Shown one piece after another: positions 17,170-26,294 of a DNA stretch of 64,000 bases. The notes beneath the pieces were generated by a model. It searched no databases and was not told the origin of the DNA. It worked only from the letters and a program-made list of their open reading frames with translations. Every line of letters starts with the position of its first letter. Position 1 is the stretch's first letter. The position numbers and the translations under genes are program-made. The stretch spans positions 2,710,768-2,774,767 of the forward strand of contig NZ_MQVX01000001.1 of assembly GCF_002954325.1 (NCBI RefSeq), read 5' to 3'. This DNA comes from Aureicoccus marinus (GTDB taxonomy: Bacteria > Bacteroidota > Bacteroidia > Flavobacteriales > Flavobacteriaceae).

Positions 17170-17415
17170 ATGACTTTGACAGCAGATGAATTAAGAGCCA
17201 AAGTAGAGGAAGCCCTGACTGAAATCCGTCCGTTTTTACAAAACGATGGAGGGGATATCGAACTGGTCGAAATAGAGAATGACTCGCTGGTTAAGGTTCG
17301 CCTTAAAGGCAACTGCATCGGTTGCAGTGTAAACCAGATGACTTTGAAGAGTGGGGTCGAAATGACCATTCAAAAGTACGCTCCACAAATCGAGAAGGTC
17401 ATCAATTTGGATTAA
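17170..17415 (+). CDS. NifU-like C-terminal domain iron-sulfur scaffold protein
   Basis: An 81-residue protein consisting of a single NifU C-terminal (Nfu) domain. The motif CIGC (Cys49 and Cys52) in GNCIGCSVNQMTLKSGVE is the cluster-binding CxxC, and FLQNDGGDIELVEIEN is the conserved strand-helix start of the domain. Nfu proteins carry 4Fe-4S or 2Fe-2S clusters between assembly machinery and target enzymes, working with P-loop proteins such as Mrp, which is encoded one base upstream. Confidence 0.9.
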   Translation: MTLTADELRAKVEEALTEIRPFLQNDGGDIELVEIENDSLVKVRLKGNCIGCSVNQMTLKSGVEMTIQKYAPQIEKVINLD

Positions 17416-17455
17416 GCCTACAACAGGTTTAAACGACAATTTTAAAGACACCTAC

Positions 17456-18562
17456 ATGTCCACTGAACATCTGCAAGCACCTACTTCAGATCAGATTTCG
17501 GAACCCATAGAAACGGATATCCTGATTATCGGGGCAGGTCCTACTGGTTTGTTCGCTGTCTTTGAGGCCGGATTGTTGCAACTCAAATGCCACTTGATTG
17601 ATGCTTTGCCACAACCGGGCGGGCAGTGCAGTGAGTTGTATCCCAAGAAACCCATTTACGATATTCCTGGATTCCCCGAGGTGTTGGCCGGTGACCTGGT
17701 CGACAACCTCATGGAACAAATCAAGCCCTTTCAACCGGGCTTTACTTTAGGTGAAAGAGCAGATACCCTGGAAGAACTCGAAGACGGAAAATTCCTGGTC
17801 ACCACCAATAAAGGAACAAAGCATATCGCTTCTGCAGTGGCTATTGCCGGTGGTTTGGGAAGCTTTGAACCCCGTAAGCCCTTGCTTGAAAACCTCGGGC
17901 AATTCGAGGACAAGGGAGTTGCTTATATTATCCGTGATCCGGAGTACTACCGGGGCAAAAAAGTGATTATCGCTGGGGGAGGTGACTCCGCTTTAGACTG
18001 GACCATTTTTTTGGCGGATTTGGCCGAAGAACTCACCTTGGTGCACCGTCGCAATGAATTCCGGGGCGCCTTGGATTCCGTCGAGAAAGTACAACAGCTC
18101 AAAAACGAGGGAAAGGTCAAACTGATCACGCCCGCCGAAGTCGTAGCCCTCAAAGGGGAAAGTCACTTGGAAGGTGTTCAGGTCAAGAAGACCGATACCG
18201 ATGAAGTCATTGATCTGGACGTCGAGGAGTTTGTTCCCCTCTTTGGTTTATCTCCTAAACTCGGCCCCTTGGCCGATTGGGGTCTCGAGATCGAAAAGAA
18301 CGCCATCAAAGTCAACAACAGCTTGGATTACCAGACCAACCGGCCTGGGGTCTATGCCATTGGAGACGTCAATACGTATCCCGGGAAGCTCAAACTTATC
18401 CTTTGTGGCTTTCACGAAGCAACCCTGATGGTGCAGAGCGCCTATCAGCGCATCTTTCCGGACAAGCGCTACGTGCTAAAGTACACCACTGTTGGTGGAG
18501 TAACCGGCTTTGACGGAAGCAAAAAAGAAGCTCCAAAGGCTGTCGTAAAGAAGATTGAGTAA
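17456..18562 (+). CDS. Ferredoxin-NADP+ reductase, thioredoxin-reductase-like type
   Basis: A 368-residue FAD enzyme. The FAD site is IIGAGPTGLF (residues 24-33) with LPQPGGQCSELYP. The NADPH domain has IIAGGGDSALDW (about 171-183) and the phosphate-binding VHRRNEFR. A second FAD contact is YAIGDVNTYPGK near residue 301. The redox-active CxxC of true thioredoxin reductases is missing, as in the YumC-type reductases that transfer electrons between NADPH and ferredoxin. A ferredoxin gene begins 2 bp after its stop, so the partner is presumably that protein. Confidence 0.9.
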   Translation: MSTEHLQAPTSDQISEPIETDILIIGAGPTGLFAVFEAGLLQLKCHLIDALPQPGGQCSELYPKKPIYDIPGFPEVLAGDLVDNLMEQIKPFQPGFTLGERADTLEELEDGKFLVTTNKGTKHIASAVAIAGGLGSFEPRKPLLENLGQFEDKGVAYIIRDPEYYRGKKVIIAGGGDSALDWTIFLADLAEELTLVHRRNEFRGALDSVEKVQQLKNEGKVKLITPAEVVALKGESHLEGVQVKKTDTDEVIDLDVEEFVPLFGLSPKLGPLADWGLEIEKNAIKVNNSLDYQTNRPGVYAIGDVNTYPGKLKLILCGFHEATLMVQSAYQRIFPDKRYVLKYTTVGGVTGFDGSKKEAPKAVVKKIE

Positions 18563-18564
18563 TC

Positions 18565-18897
18565 GTGGAGGATATTCGCATTCGCATAGTGGATCGTCAG
18601 GGGGAAGAGCATTGGGTTGATGCTCCCGTCGATATGAACATGAACCTGATGGAACTCGTTCGCTCCTACGAACTGGCGGAGGAAGGCACCATTGGAATCT
18701 GCGGAGGTATGGCCATGTGCGCCTCCTGTCAATGCTACATCCTCAAGAGCCCGGTCGACCTGTCTGAGCGTTCGGATGACGAAGAAGCCATGCTTTCGGA
18801 GGCCTTCAATGTACAAGACAACAGCCGTCTGGGCTGCCAAATCTTTGTACAGCCGGAACTAGATGGACTCGAAATTGGGCTAGCTCCAGAAGACTAG
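18565..18897 (+). CDS. 2Fe-2S ferredoxin (adrenodoxin-like)
   Basis: A 110-residue ferredoxin with four cluster ligands in adrenodoxin spacing: Cys46, Cys52, Cys55 and Cys91 (CGGMAMCASC and RLGCQI). The start is GTG at 18565, two bases after the reductase stop; the next in-frame ATGs fall inside the first helix and would remove the beta-grasp N-terminus. The acidic composition is typical of electron carriers that dock to basic reductase surfaces. It probably accepts electrons from the reductase encoded upstream. The end overlaps the convergent ABC exporter gene by 4 bp. Confidence 0.9.
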   Translation: MEDIRIRIVDRQGEEHWVDAPVDMNMNLMELVRSYELAEEGTIGICGGMAMCASCQCYILKSPVDLSERSDDEEAMLSEAFNVQDNSRLGCQIFVQPELDGLEIGLAPED

Positions 18898-20629
18898 ATT
18901 CTCGCTTGGTAGGTGAACAGGTTGTAGTACCGGCCCTCTTTGGCGATCAACTCATCGTGTGTTCCTCTCTCGGCAATATGCCCCCCTTCAATAACCAAAA
19001 TATGATCTGCCGAGCGAATTGTACTTAAGCGGTGCGCAATTACAAAGGTGGTTCGGCCTTTGGTGAGTTCGGCTAAACTCTTCTGAATCAAGGTTTCACT
19101 TTCGGTATCCAGGTTCGAAGTGGCTTCATCTAAAATGAGGATTCTAGGGTTGGCCAAGATCGCTCTCGCAATAGCCAGGCGTTGGCGCTGCCCTCCCGAC
19201 AGCTTTACGCCTCGTTCTCCGATGAGGGTATCCAGTCCATCCTCAAAGCGATCTGTGAATTCATCCACATAGGCTGCTTTCACCGCCCCTTCAAGTTCTT
19301 CTTCCGTTGCCTCAGGACGCGGAAAGAGAATGTTCTCTCGAATGGTCCCTTCAAAAAGAAAATCATCTTGCAGGACCACTCCCAAGTGCTGGCGGTAGCT
19401 GGACAACTGGGATTGAGCCAGGTCCTTGCCGTCAACAAGCACCTGCCCAGAATCCGGTTGAAGAAAGCTTGCGGCTAGTCCTGCTATGGTGGTTTTGCCC
19501 GAGCCAGAACTCCCTACCAAGGCCACGACTTCCCCAGGCTGAACATCAAAGTTGATCCCGTGAAGGACTTCTTTGTCTTCCTCATAAGAAAAGTGGATGT
19601 TGTTGAACTGCACCCGTCCTTCGATTTGATCAAAGGTCAGATCTCGACCGCTTTCATCCGCCTCGGACGCCGTATTCATCAATTCTTCCGTTCGGTCCAA
19701 ACCGGCTAGGGCTTCCGTCAGTTGACTTCCGATATTACTCATTTGAACGATAGGAGCAATCATCAGACCCAATAGAAAGGTAAAGGACAGAAAATCTCCT
19801 TCAGTTAACTCCCCTTGGATGTAGTAGTAACCCCCCAAGCCCAGTATTCCCGTGGTGGCAACCCCAATTAAAAAAGTGCTGAACTGGTCATCGCAGCGGT
19901 CCAGGTCAAGCTCTTTTTTACATTTTGGAATAGGCGATCGACCCCTTCTTCAAAGATTCGGGTTTCGGATCTTTCTGCATTAAAACCTTTGATAACGCGA
20001 ATACCCCCAAGAGTCTCGGTCAAGCGTCCGGTCACTTCTGCATTGAGTTTCCCTCGGTTGCGAAAAATGGGTCGAATAACCTTAAAAATGCGCAAGGCGA
20101 TCAAAGCGAAGATGCTTATCGGAACTAAGGTGAACAGGGTCATGGGAACCGATATTTGTAGCAGGAGGACCAAAGTTACAACCGCTGTGATGGAACCTCC
20201 CACCAATTGAACTAGACCTGTTCCAATTAAATTGCGAACCCCTTCAACATCTGTCATGATTCGGGATACCAATTCGCCTGACTTTGTATTGTCGAAGAAT
20301 CGGAGAGGCAAGGACAAGACCTTTTTTTGCACCTGGGCCCGGAGTTCCGAGATCAAAAATTGGGCCTGAACACTAAGAATCCGAGTCAATAGAAAAGAGG
20401 TGATGGATTGCACTAGAATCGCCAACATAACCACCAAAACCAGAATCTTGAGCTCATCGGTGTCCTTATTGGGGAGGATCTCATCAAAGAGTGATTTGAT
20501 AGAAATCGGACCGACGAAGCTGGCTGCCCGGCTGATAACGATAAGAATTAGACCGATCAGCACCAAGCCTCTTCTGGGCCAAATGATGGTGCGAAATGCC
20601 TTGAGAATACTTACGCGGTTGTTGCTCAT
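18894..20629 (-). CDS. ABC exporter, fused membrane and ATPase domains (frame broken at about 19870-19875)
   Basis: A half-size type IV (MsbA-like) ABC exporter of about 578 residues after frame repair. The N-terminal part has about six membrane helices with the coupling-helix region GRLTETLGGIRVIKGF. The C-terminal ATPase has Walker A LVGSSGSGKTT, signature LSGGQRQR, Walker B ILILDEATS and the His switch VIAHRLST. The frame breaks in the six-A run at 19870-19875; one more base gives SSALFLIGVATTGILGLGGYYY, a continuous fifth/sixth helix region. The start is ATG at 20629; a TTG two codons earlier is less likely. Possible cargo is lipid or a hydrophobic compound; it presumably acts as a dimer. 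Confidence 0.9.
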
Positions 20630-20785
20630 TTTCAAGAGTTAAGTAAATGCAAAGGTACGCCTCTTTCCCGAAAAGGAATTGCAGGCCCAACCGGAACGGA
20701 CCCACTACAGAGGTTTGTCATTTCGGTAGAAAGGGAGTAATTTTCATCTCATTCATTTGCCTGCCTGACGGCTTAAAATCACTTT

Positions 20786-23014
20786 ATGAAAACGCTTCGA
20801 TCGCTCCTTGCTCCTCTTGCCCTACTGCTCCTTGTTTCTTGTGTCAAAAAATCCCCTCAAACCGAGGTCGACAAGTGGATGGAACAGGCAGATCGCATAA
20901 AGATTACCCGAGACGACTACGGGGTGCCTCATATTTATGGAATCAGTGATGCCGACGCTGTTTTTGGTCTACTCTATGCCCAATGCGAAGACGATTTTGC
21001 ACGGGTAGAGCGCAATTATATTTGGGCTACGGGACGCTTGGCCGAGATTGAAGGGGAAGAAGCGCTCTACAGCGATTTACGGGCCAAGATGTTTATGAGT
21101 GAAGAAGAGGCCAAGGACCTGTATAAGAAGAGTCCGGTTTGGCTGAAAGAATTGTGCAACGCCTTTGCTGATGGGATCAATTACTACCTGCACACCCATC
21201 CTGAGGTAGAGCCCGAACTGATCACGCGTTTTGAGCCCTGGATGCCCTTTTACTTTAGTGAGGGTTCTATTGGGGGCGATATTGAGCGTGTTTCTACCCG
21301 CAAGATCAAAGCGTTTTATGAGCAAAGCCCAATCGAATACCTGGAAGAGCAAGAACAGGTCGCTCTTTTTGAAAGAGCGGCAGCACCGGATGTGGTTTTA
21401 AAGGAGCCACAGGGATCCAATGGTATTGCCATTTCGGGTGAGCTCACCGAATCCGGGAACACTCTTTTACTCATCAACCCCCACACCTCCTTTTATTTTC
21501 GGGGCGAAGTTCATGTGGTGAGCAAAGAAGGCCTCAATGCCTATGGAGCGGTGACCTGGGGGCAGTTCTTTGTCTACCAGGGCTTCAATGAAAAAACAGG
21601 ATGGATGCACACCTCGACCTACACCGATGTGATCGATGAATTTGTGGAAAGGGTGAAAGAAAGAGGCGATGGGCTCGTCTATCAATATGGGGACGAGTGG
21701 AGAGAAGTCGAGAGTGATACCGTGGTTTTAAAATATTCGAGCGATAAAGGAATTCAGGAAAGAGCCTTTCCGATTTACCGAACCCACCACGGCCCGGTGA
21801 CGCATGCCGAAAATGGCCAATGGACCTCTACTGCGCTCATGTGGGAACCCTTGACGGCTCTGCAGCAGTCTTACATCCGAACCAAGCAGACGGGTTATGA
21901 AGGATTCCGCAAGATGATGGACCTCAAAACCAACTCTTCCAACAACACGGTTTATGCCGATGCGGAAGGGAATATTGCTTACTTCCACGGAAATTACATT
22001 CCGATTCGCGATACCCAATTCGATTATACACAGCCGGTAGACGGGAGTGATCCCAGAACCGATTGGCAAGGACTGCACCCCGTGGAGGAACACATAACCT
22101 TACTCAACCCCCAAAATGGTTGGCTGCAAAATTGTAACTCCACCCCCTTTACGGCCGCTTTGGAGTTTAGTCCTAAGAAGGAGGATTACCCGGATTATAT
22201 GTCTCGTGCTCCCGAAAACTTTAGGGGGATCCACGCTATAGCCTTAATGAAAGGCCGAAAAAACCATACCCTGGACGGTCTGATTACCTTGGCGCACGAT
22301 CCGTTTTTACCCGCTTTTGAAGCACTTATTCCCGGATTGGTCTCGGCCTACGAAGCTCAATCGCCGGGATACAAAGCCCAACACCCTGAAATGGAAAAGG
22401 CCATCAAGGTGTTAGAAGAGTGGGATTTTACCACTGGAGTGGATCAAGTGGGGATGACCCTGGCTCATTCCTACGGGACCCGTTACTTCCGGGAAGGGGA
22501 GCGCCCTGAATCGGTCAAAAGCAGTATGGAACTCCTGCAGTATTGGGGAGAAGCCAGTCCGCGTGAAGAACGCTTACAAGTGTTTGCAAACACTTTGAAG
22601 CAATTAAAAGAGGATTTTGGAGATTGGGCTCAGCCTTGGGGAGAAGTGAACCGCTATCAACGCCTAAATGGCGATCTGAGACAGGCCTTTGACGACGACA
22701 AACCCAGTACAGCGATTGGACTGGCCAGCGGTCGCTGGGGTGCTTTAGCGGCCTATGGTGCACGCTATACCAACGGGACGAAGAAGATCTACGGTACCCG
22801 TGGAAACAGCTTTGTAGCCGTGGTAGAATTCGGGGAAAAAGTAAAAGCCAAGAGCATCCTTGCCGGAGGACAAAGCGGTGATCCAAAGAGTCCTCATTTT
22901 GAGGATCAACTCGAAGGCTATGCCAATCAAAAATTTAAGGAGGTCGCTTTTTACAAGGAAGATGTCAAAGCCCGCGCGGTAGAAACCTATAAGCCCGGGG
23001 AGCGCAAGCCTTAG
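20786..23014 (+). CDS. Penicillin acylase family (Ntn hydrolase) lipoprotein
   Basis: A 742-residue lipoprotein precursor (lipobox LLVSC, Cys19) of peptidase family S45. The alpha-chain region has YGVPHIYG and the AQCEDDFARVERNYI helix. The self-cleavage site is probably Gly210-Ser211 in EPQGSNGIAIS, making Ser211 the N-terminal nucleophile of the beta chain. Further family marks are NPHTSFYFRGEVHVVS, TWGQFFVYQGFNEKTGWMHT and GNIAYFHGNYIPIRD. Members hydrolyse amide bonds of penicillins, acyl-homoserine lactones or cyclic lipopeptides; the substrate here is unknown. It acts in the envelope. The gene stands alone with 150 bp to the divergent ABC exporter. Confidence 0.88.
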   Translation: MKTLRSLLAPLALLLLVSCVKKSPQTEVDKWMEQADRIKITRDDYGVPHIYGISDADAVFGLLYAQCEDDFARVERNYIWATGRLAEIEGEEALYSDLRAKMFMSEEEAKDLYKKSPVWLKELCNAFADGINYYLHTHPEVEPELITRFEPWMPFYFSEGSIGGDIERVSTRKIKAFYEQSPIEYLEEQEQVALFERAAAPDVVLKEPQGSNGIAISGELTESGNTLLLINPHTSFYFRGEVHVVSKEGLNAYGAVTWGQFFVYQGFNEKTGWMHTSTYTDVIDEFVERVKERGDGLVYQYGDEWREVESDTVVLKYSSDKGIQERAFPIYRTHHGPVTHAENGQWTSTALMWEPLTALQQSYIRTKQTGYEGFRKMMDLKTNSSNNTVYADAEGNIAYFHGNYIPIRDTQFDYTQPVDGSDPRTDWQGLHPVEEHITLLNPQNGWLQNCNSTPFTAALEFSPKKEDYPDYMSRAPENFRGIHAIALMKGRKNHTLDGLITLAHDPFLPAFEALIPGLVSAYEAQSPGYKAQHPEMEKAIKVLEEWDFTTGVDQVGMTLAHSYGTRYFREGERPESVKSSMELLQYWGEASPREERLQVFANTLKQLKEDFGDWAQPWGEVNRYQRLNGDLRQAFDDDKPSTAIGLASGRWGALAAYGARYTNGTKKIYGTRGNSFVAVVEFGEKVKAKSILAGGQSGDPKSPHFEDQLEGYANQKFKEVAFYKEDVKARAVETYKPGERKP

Positions 23015-23685
23015 TTCTGGCTCTCGTCTTCTGATTTTTCTTCCAAAGGATTCTCAAGTGTCGGCGTCTTGACCACAATGATGCTGGCTTTGGAATTGGT
23101 AGAAAGGTACCAGCCGTTGTTATAGAGTACCTGATTCTTGTCGTCTGTGATGACAAACTGTGAAGTGTTCAGGCCTTCAAAGCCTTGATTCAGTGCCTGA
23201 AATTCAATCGTATTAAAGCCTTCTTTCAGCTCAATTCTCAAGGTCTTGAAGGACCCGGTCAATACCTTGTTGTACTCGATAATGTCTTTGTTGAGAATGG
23301 TCATGACCCGATCGCCATCAATACGGCCGTGATCGCGCAAATGCAACACCACAAATTTGGATTTGGTCTTGATGTCTCCGAGATAGACATTCCCGGTAGG
23401 CTTGTTCTTAGCACCTTCCCCTTGGGCAATCTTGGGATCGATCTTCATGCCATTACCCGCCTGAACGAGTTTTTTCTGCGGCAACATCGAAACTCCTTTT
23501 TTCTCCTTGACCAATTTTTCGTCCAGGACAGAAGGAATGCGCAAAGCCGTTCCTGAACTGGAGGGCAAGGCATCCAATTTTTTCTTCTTGTTGATCTCCA
23601 GAGGTTTGGTCGTCGGGATGTCTCCTTGAGCCATAACAGCTCCGAAGCTGGCAAGAAAAAGAAGGCTAAAAATGATTCTCTTCAT
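23011..23685 (-). CDS. Secreted protein of unknown function
   Basis: A 224-residue protein with a signal peptide (about 1-20, ending ...GAVMAQ). Residues 20-105 are basic and probably disordered (repeated Lys-rich pieces such as INKKKKLDAL). Residues about 105-205 look like one beta-sandwich domain with VVLHLRDHGRIDGDRVMTI, LKEGFNTIEFQALNQG and QVLYNNGWYLSTNSKASI. The phrase DHGRIDGDRV recurs, as I recall, in uncharacterised Bacteroidota envelope proteins. I do not recognise a function. Its stop overlaps that of the convergent acylase gene by 4 bp, and 227 bp separate it from the divergent GAF gene. Confidence 0.65.
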   Translation of the reverse strand: MKRIIFSLLFLASFGAVMAQGDIPTTKPLEINKKKKLDALPSSSGTALRIPSVLDEKLVKEKKGVSMLPQKKLVQAGNGMKIDPKIAQGEGAKNKPTGNVYLGDIKTKSKFVVLHLRDHGRIDGDRVMTILNKDIIEYNKVLTGSFKTLRIELKEGFNTIEFQALNQGFEGLNTSQFVITDDKNQVLYNNGWYLSTNSKASIIVVKTPTLENPLEEKSEDESQN

Positions 23686-23912
23686 AGCATTTGCAGTTTA
23701 CAAGGGTAAATTTAGTCGCGCAAAATCCCTTGAACTAAATCTAAATTAGCAAAAACCGAGCCACCAGTCTGTAAATGAGCTGTTAATTGTCTCAAATTTT
23801 CGATCTACCGTTTTTAGGTGCTTAAACGGAGTTTTTGTCCGTTGGTGTTATTTCTCGATTGATCTGGTGTATGAATTGTAACTTTAGGTACGTTTATTCG
23901 TCTAAGTACACC

Positions 23913-26288
23913 ATGGCAGCGAAGTTTATAGGAGAATCTCCATTACAGCATTTGGTGAGCTTTAATAAATGGCTCACCTACTACGACGAGAAGGCCAATA
24001 GCGATGATCCTTTGCAAGCGAAATACGCGAGAAGGATCTTGAAAGCAGTTGAGCCTTATCCAGAGTTGCGCGAAGGTTTTTCGGATCTCAGTTTACTCGA
24101 AAAACACAAGGGTCTGATTCGTTTGATTCTCCATGAGGCCTTCTCCCCAGTATTGACTCAGAACGAGATCAAGACGGCGGCTGTCGCTTTTGACGATATT
24201 ACCTTCAACAGTTCCCAGCGCTTCGAGAAGATTCTCGGAGAGGCCGGACCGGAGTTCCAGCTGCAAATCCAGAACATGCCGGAAGGCATACACTACATCA
24301 TCCAATCGGTAGTGATCTTGAATTTCTACTATGGATTCAATATCGATTTTAAACGACCGATGTTCTACAGCATCCCGAATGCTGATGGGGTGATGAAGCA
24401 CTACCGCATACTGTATAACGCTGACTTTATGGAGGTCATCCCGACCAAGAAAGCCAAGAAGTTAGGGAAGAAAGACCTGGACGTGCTGCTCGAAAACTTT
24501 GAAGATCTGGAGCTTTGGAAGAAGAAAATCCCACCCAACAGTTTTATCGGGAAGGGATTTGTGATTTCCAATATGTTCGACGTAACCGCTGAGCATTCGA
24601 TTTCGGAGATCAAATCCACCTTAATTGGCGGTAAAAAGAGAGATAACGAGGACTTTATGGATGGTTTCCAGGAAACCTTCCGCTCCCTGTTCAACCTCCC
24701 TAACATACAGGTGGGCTTTACCGGATACGAAGAAGAGAGCAACCGTTTTTTTCGCATTTACGGAAAAGGGATGGACAGCTATATTCTCAACGGAAAAGAG
24801 AAGGAGTATTGTGACGATATGCTCTGTGAGTATTCGGCCGATAAAATCCTGGGTGATATGTCGTACTACGCCATTTCGAACCTGAAGAAATCCTACCAGA
24901 GGTCAGAGAGGACCCAACCGTATAAATCCCTTTACGAACAGGGATTCAAGAGTGCCATCCTCGCACCTATTGCCGATGGAGGAAAGCTCTTAGGGGTTTT
25001 GGAGATTGTATCGACCAAAACCAACGAACTCAATAGCATCAACACCATCAAATTGGATGATGTGATGCCCTTTATCGTTTCTGCGGTATTGCGCTCCATT
25101 GAAGAGGAAGAAAACCGCATTGATGCAATCATCCAGCACGAGTGCACCACGGTACACGATTCGGTCTTCTGGCGCTTTAAAGAAGAGGCCAAACGTTTTA
25201 TGGAGCAGCAGCAACAGGGGAATAATCCAGTTTTTGAAGAGATTTCCTTTAAGGATGTTTACCCGCTCTACGGGCAGATTGATATAAAGGATTCTTCCAA
25301 ACAAAGAAATATTGCGGTCCAACGGGATTTGGTGATTCAGTTGTCTGAAATAAAGACCATTCTGTCTTTCGCGATTAAAACCCTTCAGTTACCGATTTAC
25401 GAGGAACTTCAATTCCGAGTGGGAAGCTATTTGGAAGAGATCAGTGAAAATCTATTGACCAACAGTGAGCAGGCCATTGCCGACTTTGTCAAGGAAGAAA
25501 TCAATCCTATTTTTGAACACTTGATGGGGCAAGATGCAGCCCTGACCCAGGCCATTGAGACCTACTACAGTCATATCGACGATTCGACAGAGTCTTATTA
25601 CGATCACCGCCGCAACTACGATCAAAGTGTGACGCGCATCAACCGCAAGCTCGCGTCCTTACTCGATAAGAAGCAGGAGGAAGCGCAGCAGATGTTTCCG
25701 CACTATTACGAGCGCTACAAAACAGACGGGGTAGAGCACAACCTCTACATCGGAAGTTCGATTTCGCAAAGCAAAAAATTCGATCCAATCTACCTCAGTA
25801 ATCTTCGCCTTTGGCAGTTGCAGGTGATGGTCGAAATGGAGAACGCACATTACGCCTTAAAACCGGATTTGCCGGTCAAGTTGGATGTCGCCTCTCTGAT
25901 GTTGGTATACAGCACCTCTTTGGCCATTCGTTTTCGGATGGATGAAAAGCGTTTTGATGTAGACGGGACTTACAACGCCCGATATGAGATTATCAAAAAG
26001 CGGATCGATAAAGCCCTGATCAAAGGGACCCGAGAGCGTCTGACCCAAAAAGGAAAGCTTTCCATCGTCTACTCCCAGAAGAAAGACGAGCGGGAGTATC
26101 TGCGGTATATCCATTTTCTGAAGGCGAAGGGCTACTTTACAGACCAGATCGAAATTCTGGAACTCCAGGGTTTACAAGGAGTTTCTGGATTAAAGGCGAT
26201 CCGTGCCGAGATCCTTTACAAGAAAGACAAAGGGGAAGAGCAGACCTACACCTACGCCGATTTGATGCAGGAGTTGGAACTGGATTAA
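23913..26288 (+). CDS. Large cytoplasmic GAF-domain protein
   Basis: A 791-residue protein without signal peptide or membrane helix. A GAF-like segment lies near residues 335-420 (YEQGFKSAILAPIADGGKLLGVLEIVS followed by LDDVMPFIVSAVLRSIEEEENRI). The flanking regions are long, helical and unlike any output domain I know; no kinase, cyclase or DNA-binding motif is visible. The distal part contains a stretch of helices (YDQSVTRINRKLASLLDKKQEEAQQ). The start chosen is the ATG at 23913; the extra 26 residues of a longer frame do not look like coding sequence. A TAACTTTA 27 bp upstream is a near match to the -7 consensus. A signalling role is only inferred from GAF. Confidence 0.7.
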   Translation: MAAKFIGESPLQHLVSFNKWLTYYDEKANSDDPLQAKYARRILKAVEPYPELREGFSDLSLLEKHKGLIRLILHEAFSPVLTQNEIKTAAVAFDDITFNSSQRFEKILGEAGPEFQLQIQNMPEGIHYIIQSVVILNFYYGFNIDFKRPMFYSIPNADGVMKHYRILYNADFMEVIPTKKAKKLGKKDLDVLLENFEDLELWKKKIPPNSFIGKGFVISNMFDVTAEHSISEIKSTLIGGKKRDNEDFMDGFQETFRSLFNLPNIQVGFTGYEEESNRFFRIYGKGMDSYILNGKEKEYCDDMLCEYSADKILGDMSYYAISNLKKSYQRSERTQPYKSLYEQGFKSAILAPIADGGKLLGVLEIVSTKTNELNSINTIKLDDVMPFIVSAVLRSIEEEENRIDAIIQHECTTVHDSVFWRFKEEAKRFMEQQQQGNNPVFEEISFKDVYPLYGQIDIKDSSKQRNIAVQRDLVIQLSEIKTILSFAIKTLQLPIYEELQFRVGSYLEEISENLLTNSEQAIADFVKEEINPIFEHLMGQDAALTQAIETYYSHIDDSTESYYDHRRNYDQSVTRINRKLASLLDKKQEEAQQMFPHYYERYKTDGVEHNLYIGSSISQSKKFDPIYLSNLRLWQLQVMVEMENAHYALKPDLPVKLDVASLMLVYSTSLAIRFRMDEKRFDVDGTYNARYEIIKKRIDKALIKGTRERLTQKGKLSIVYSQKKDEREYLRYIHFLKAKGYFTDQIEILELQGLQGVSGLKAIRAEILYKKDKGEEQTYTYADLMQELELD

Positions 26289-26294
26289 GGCGAC

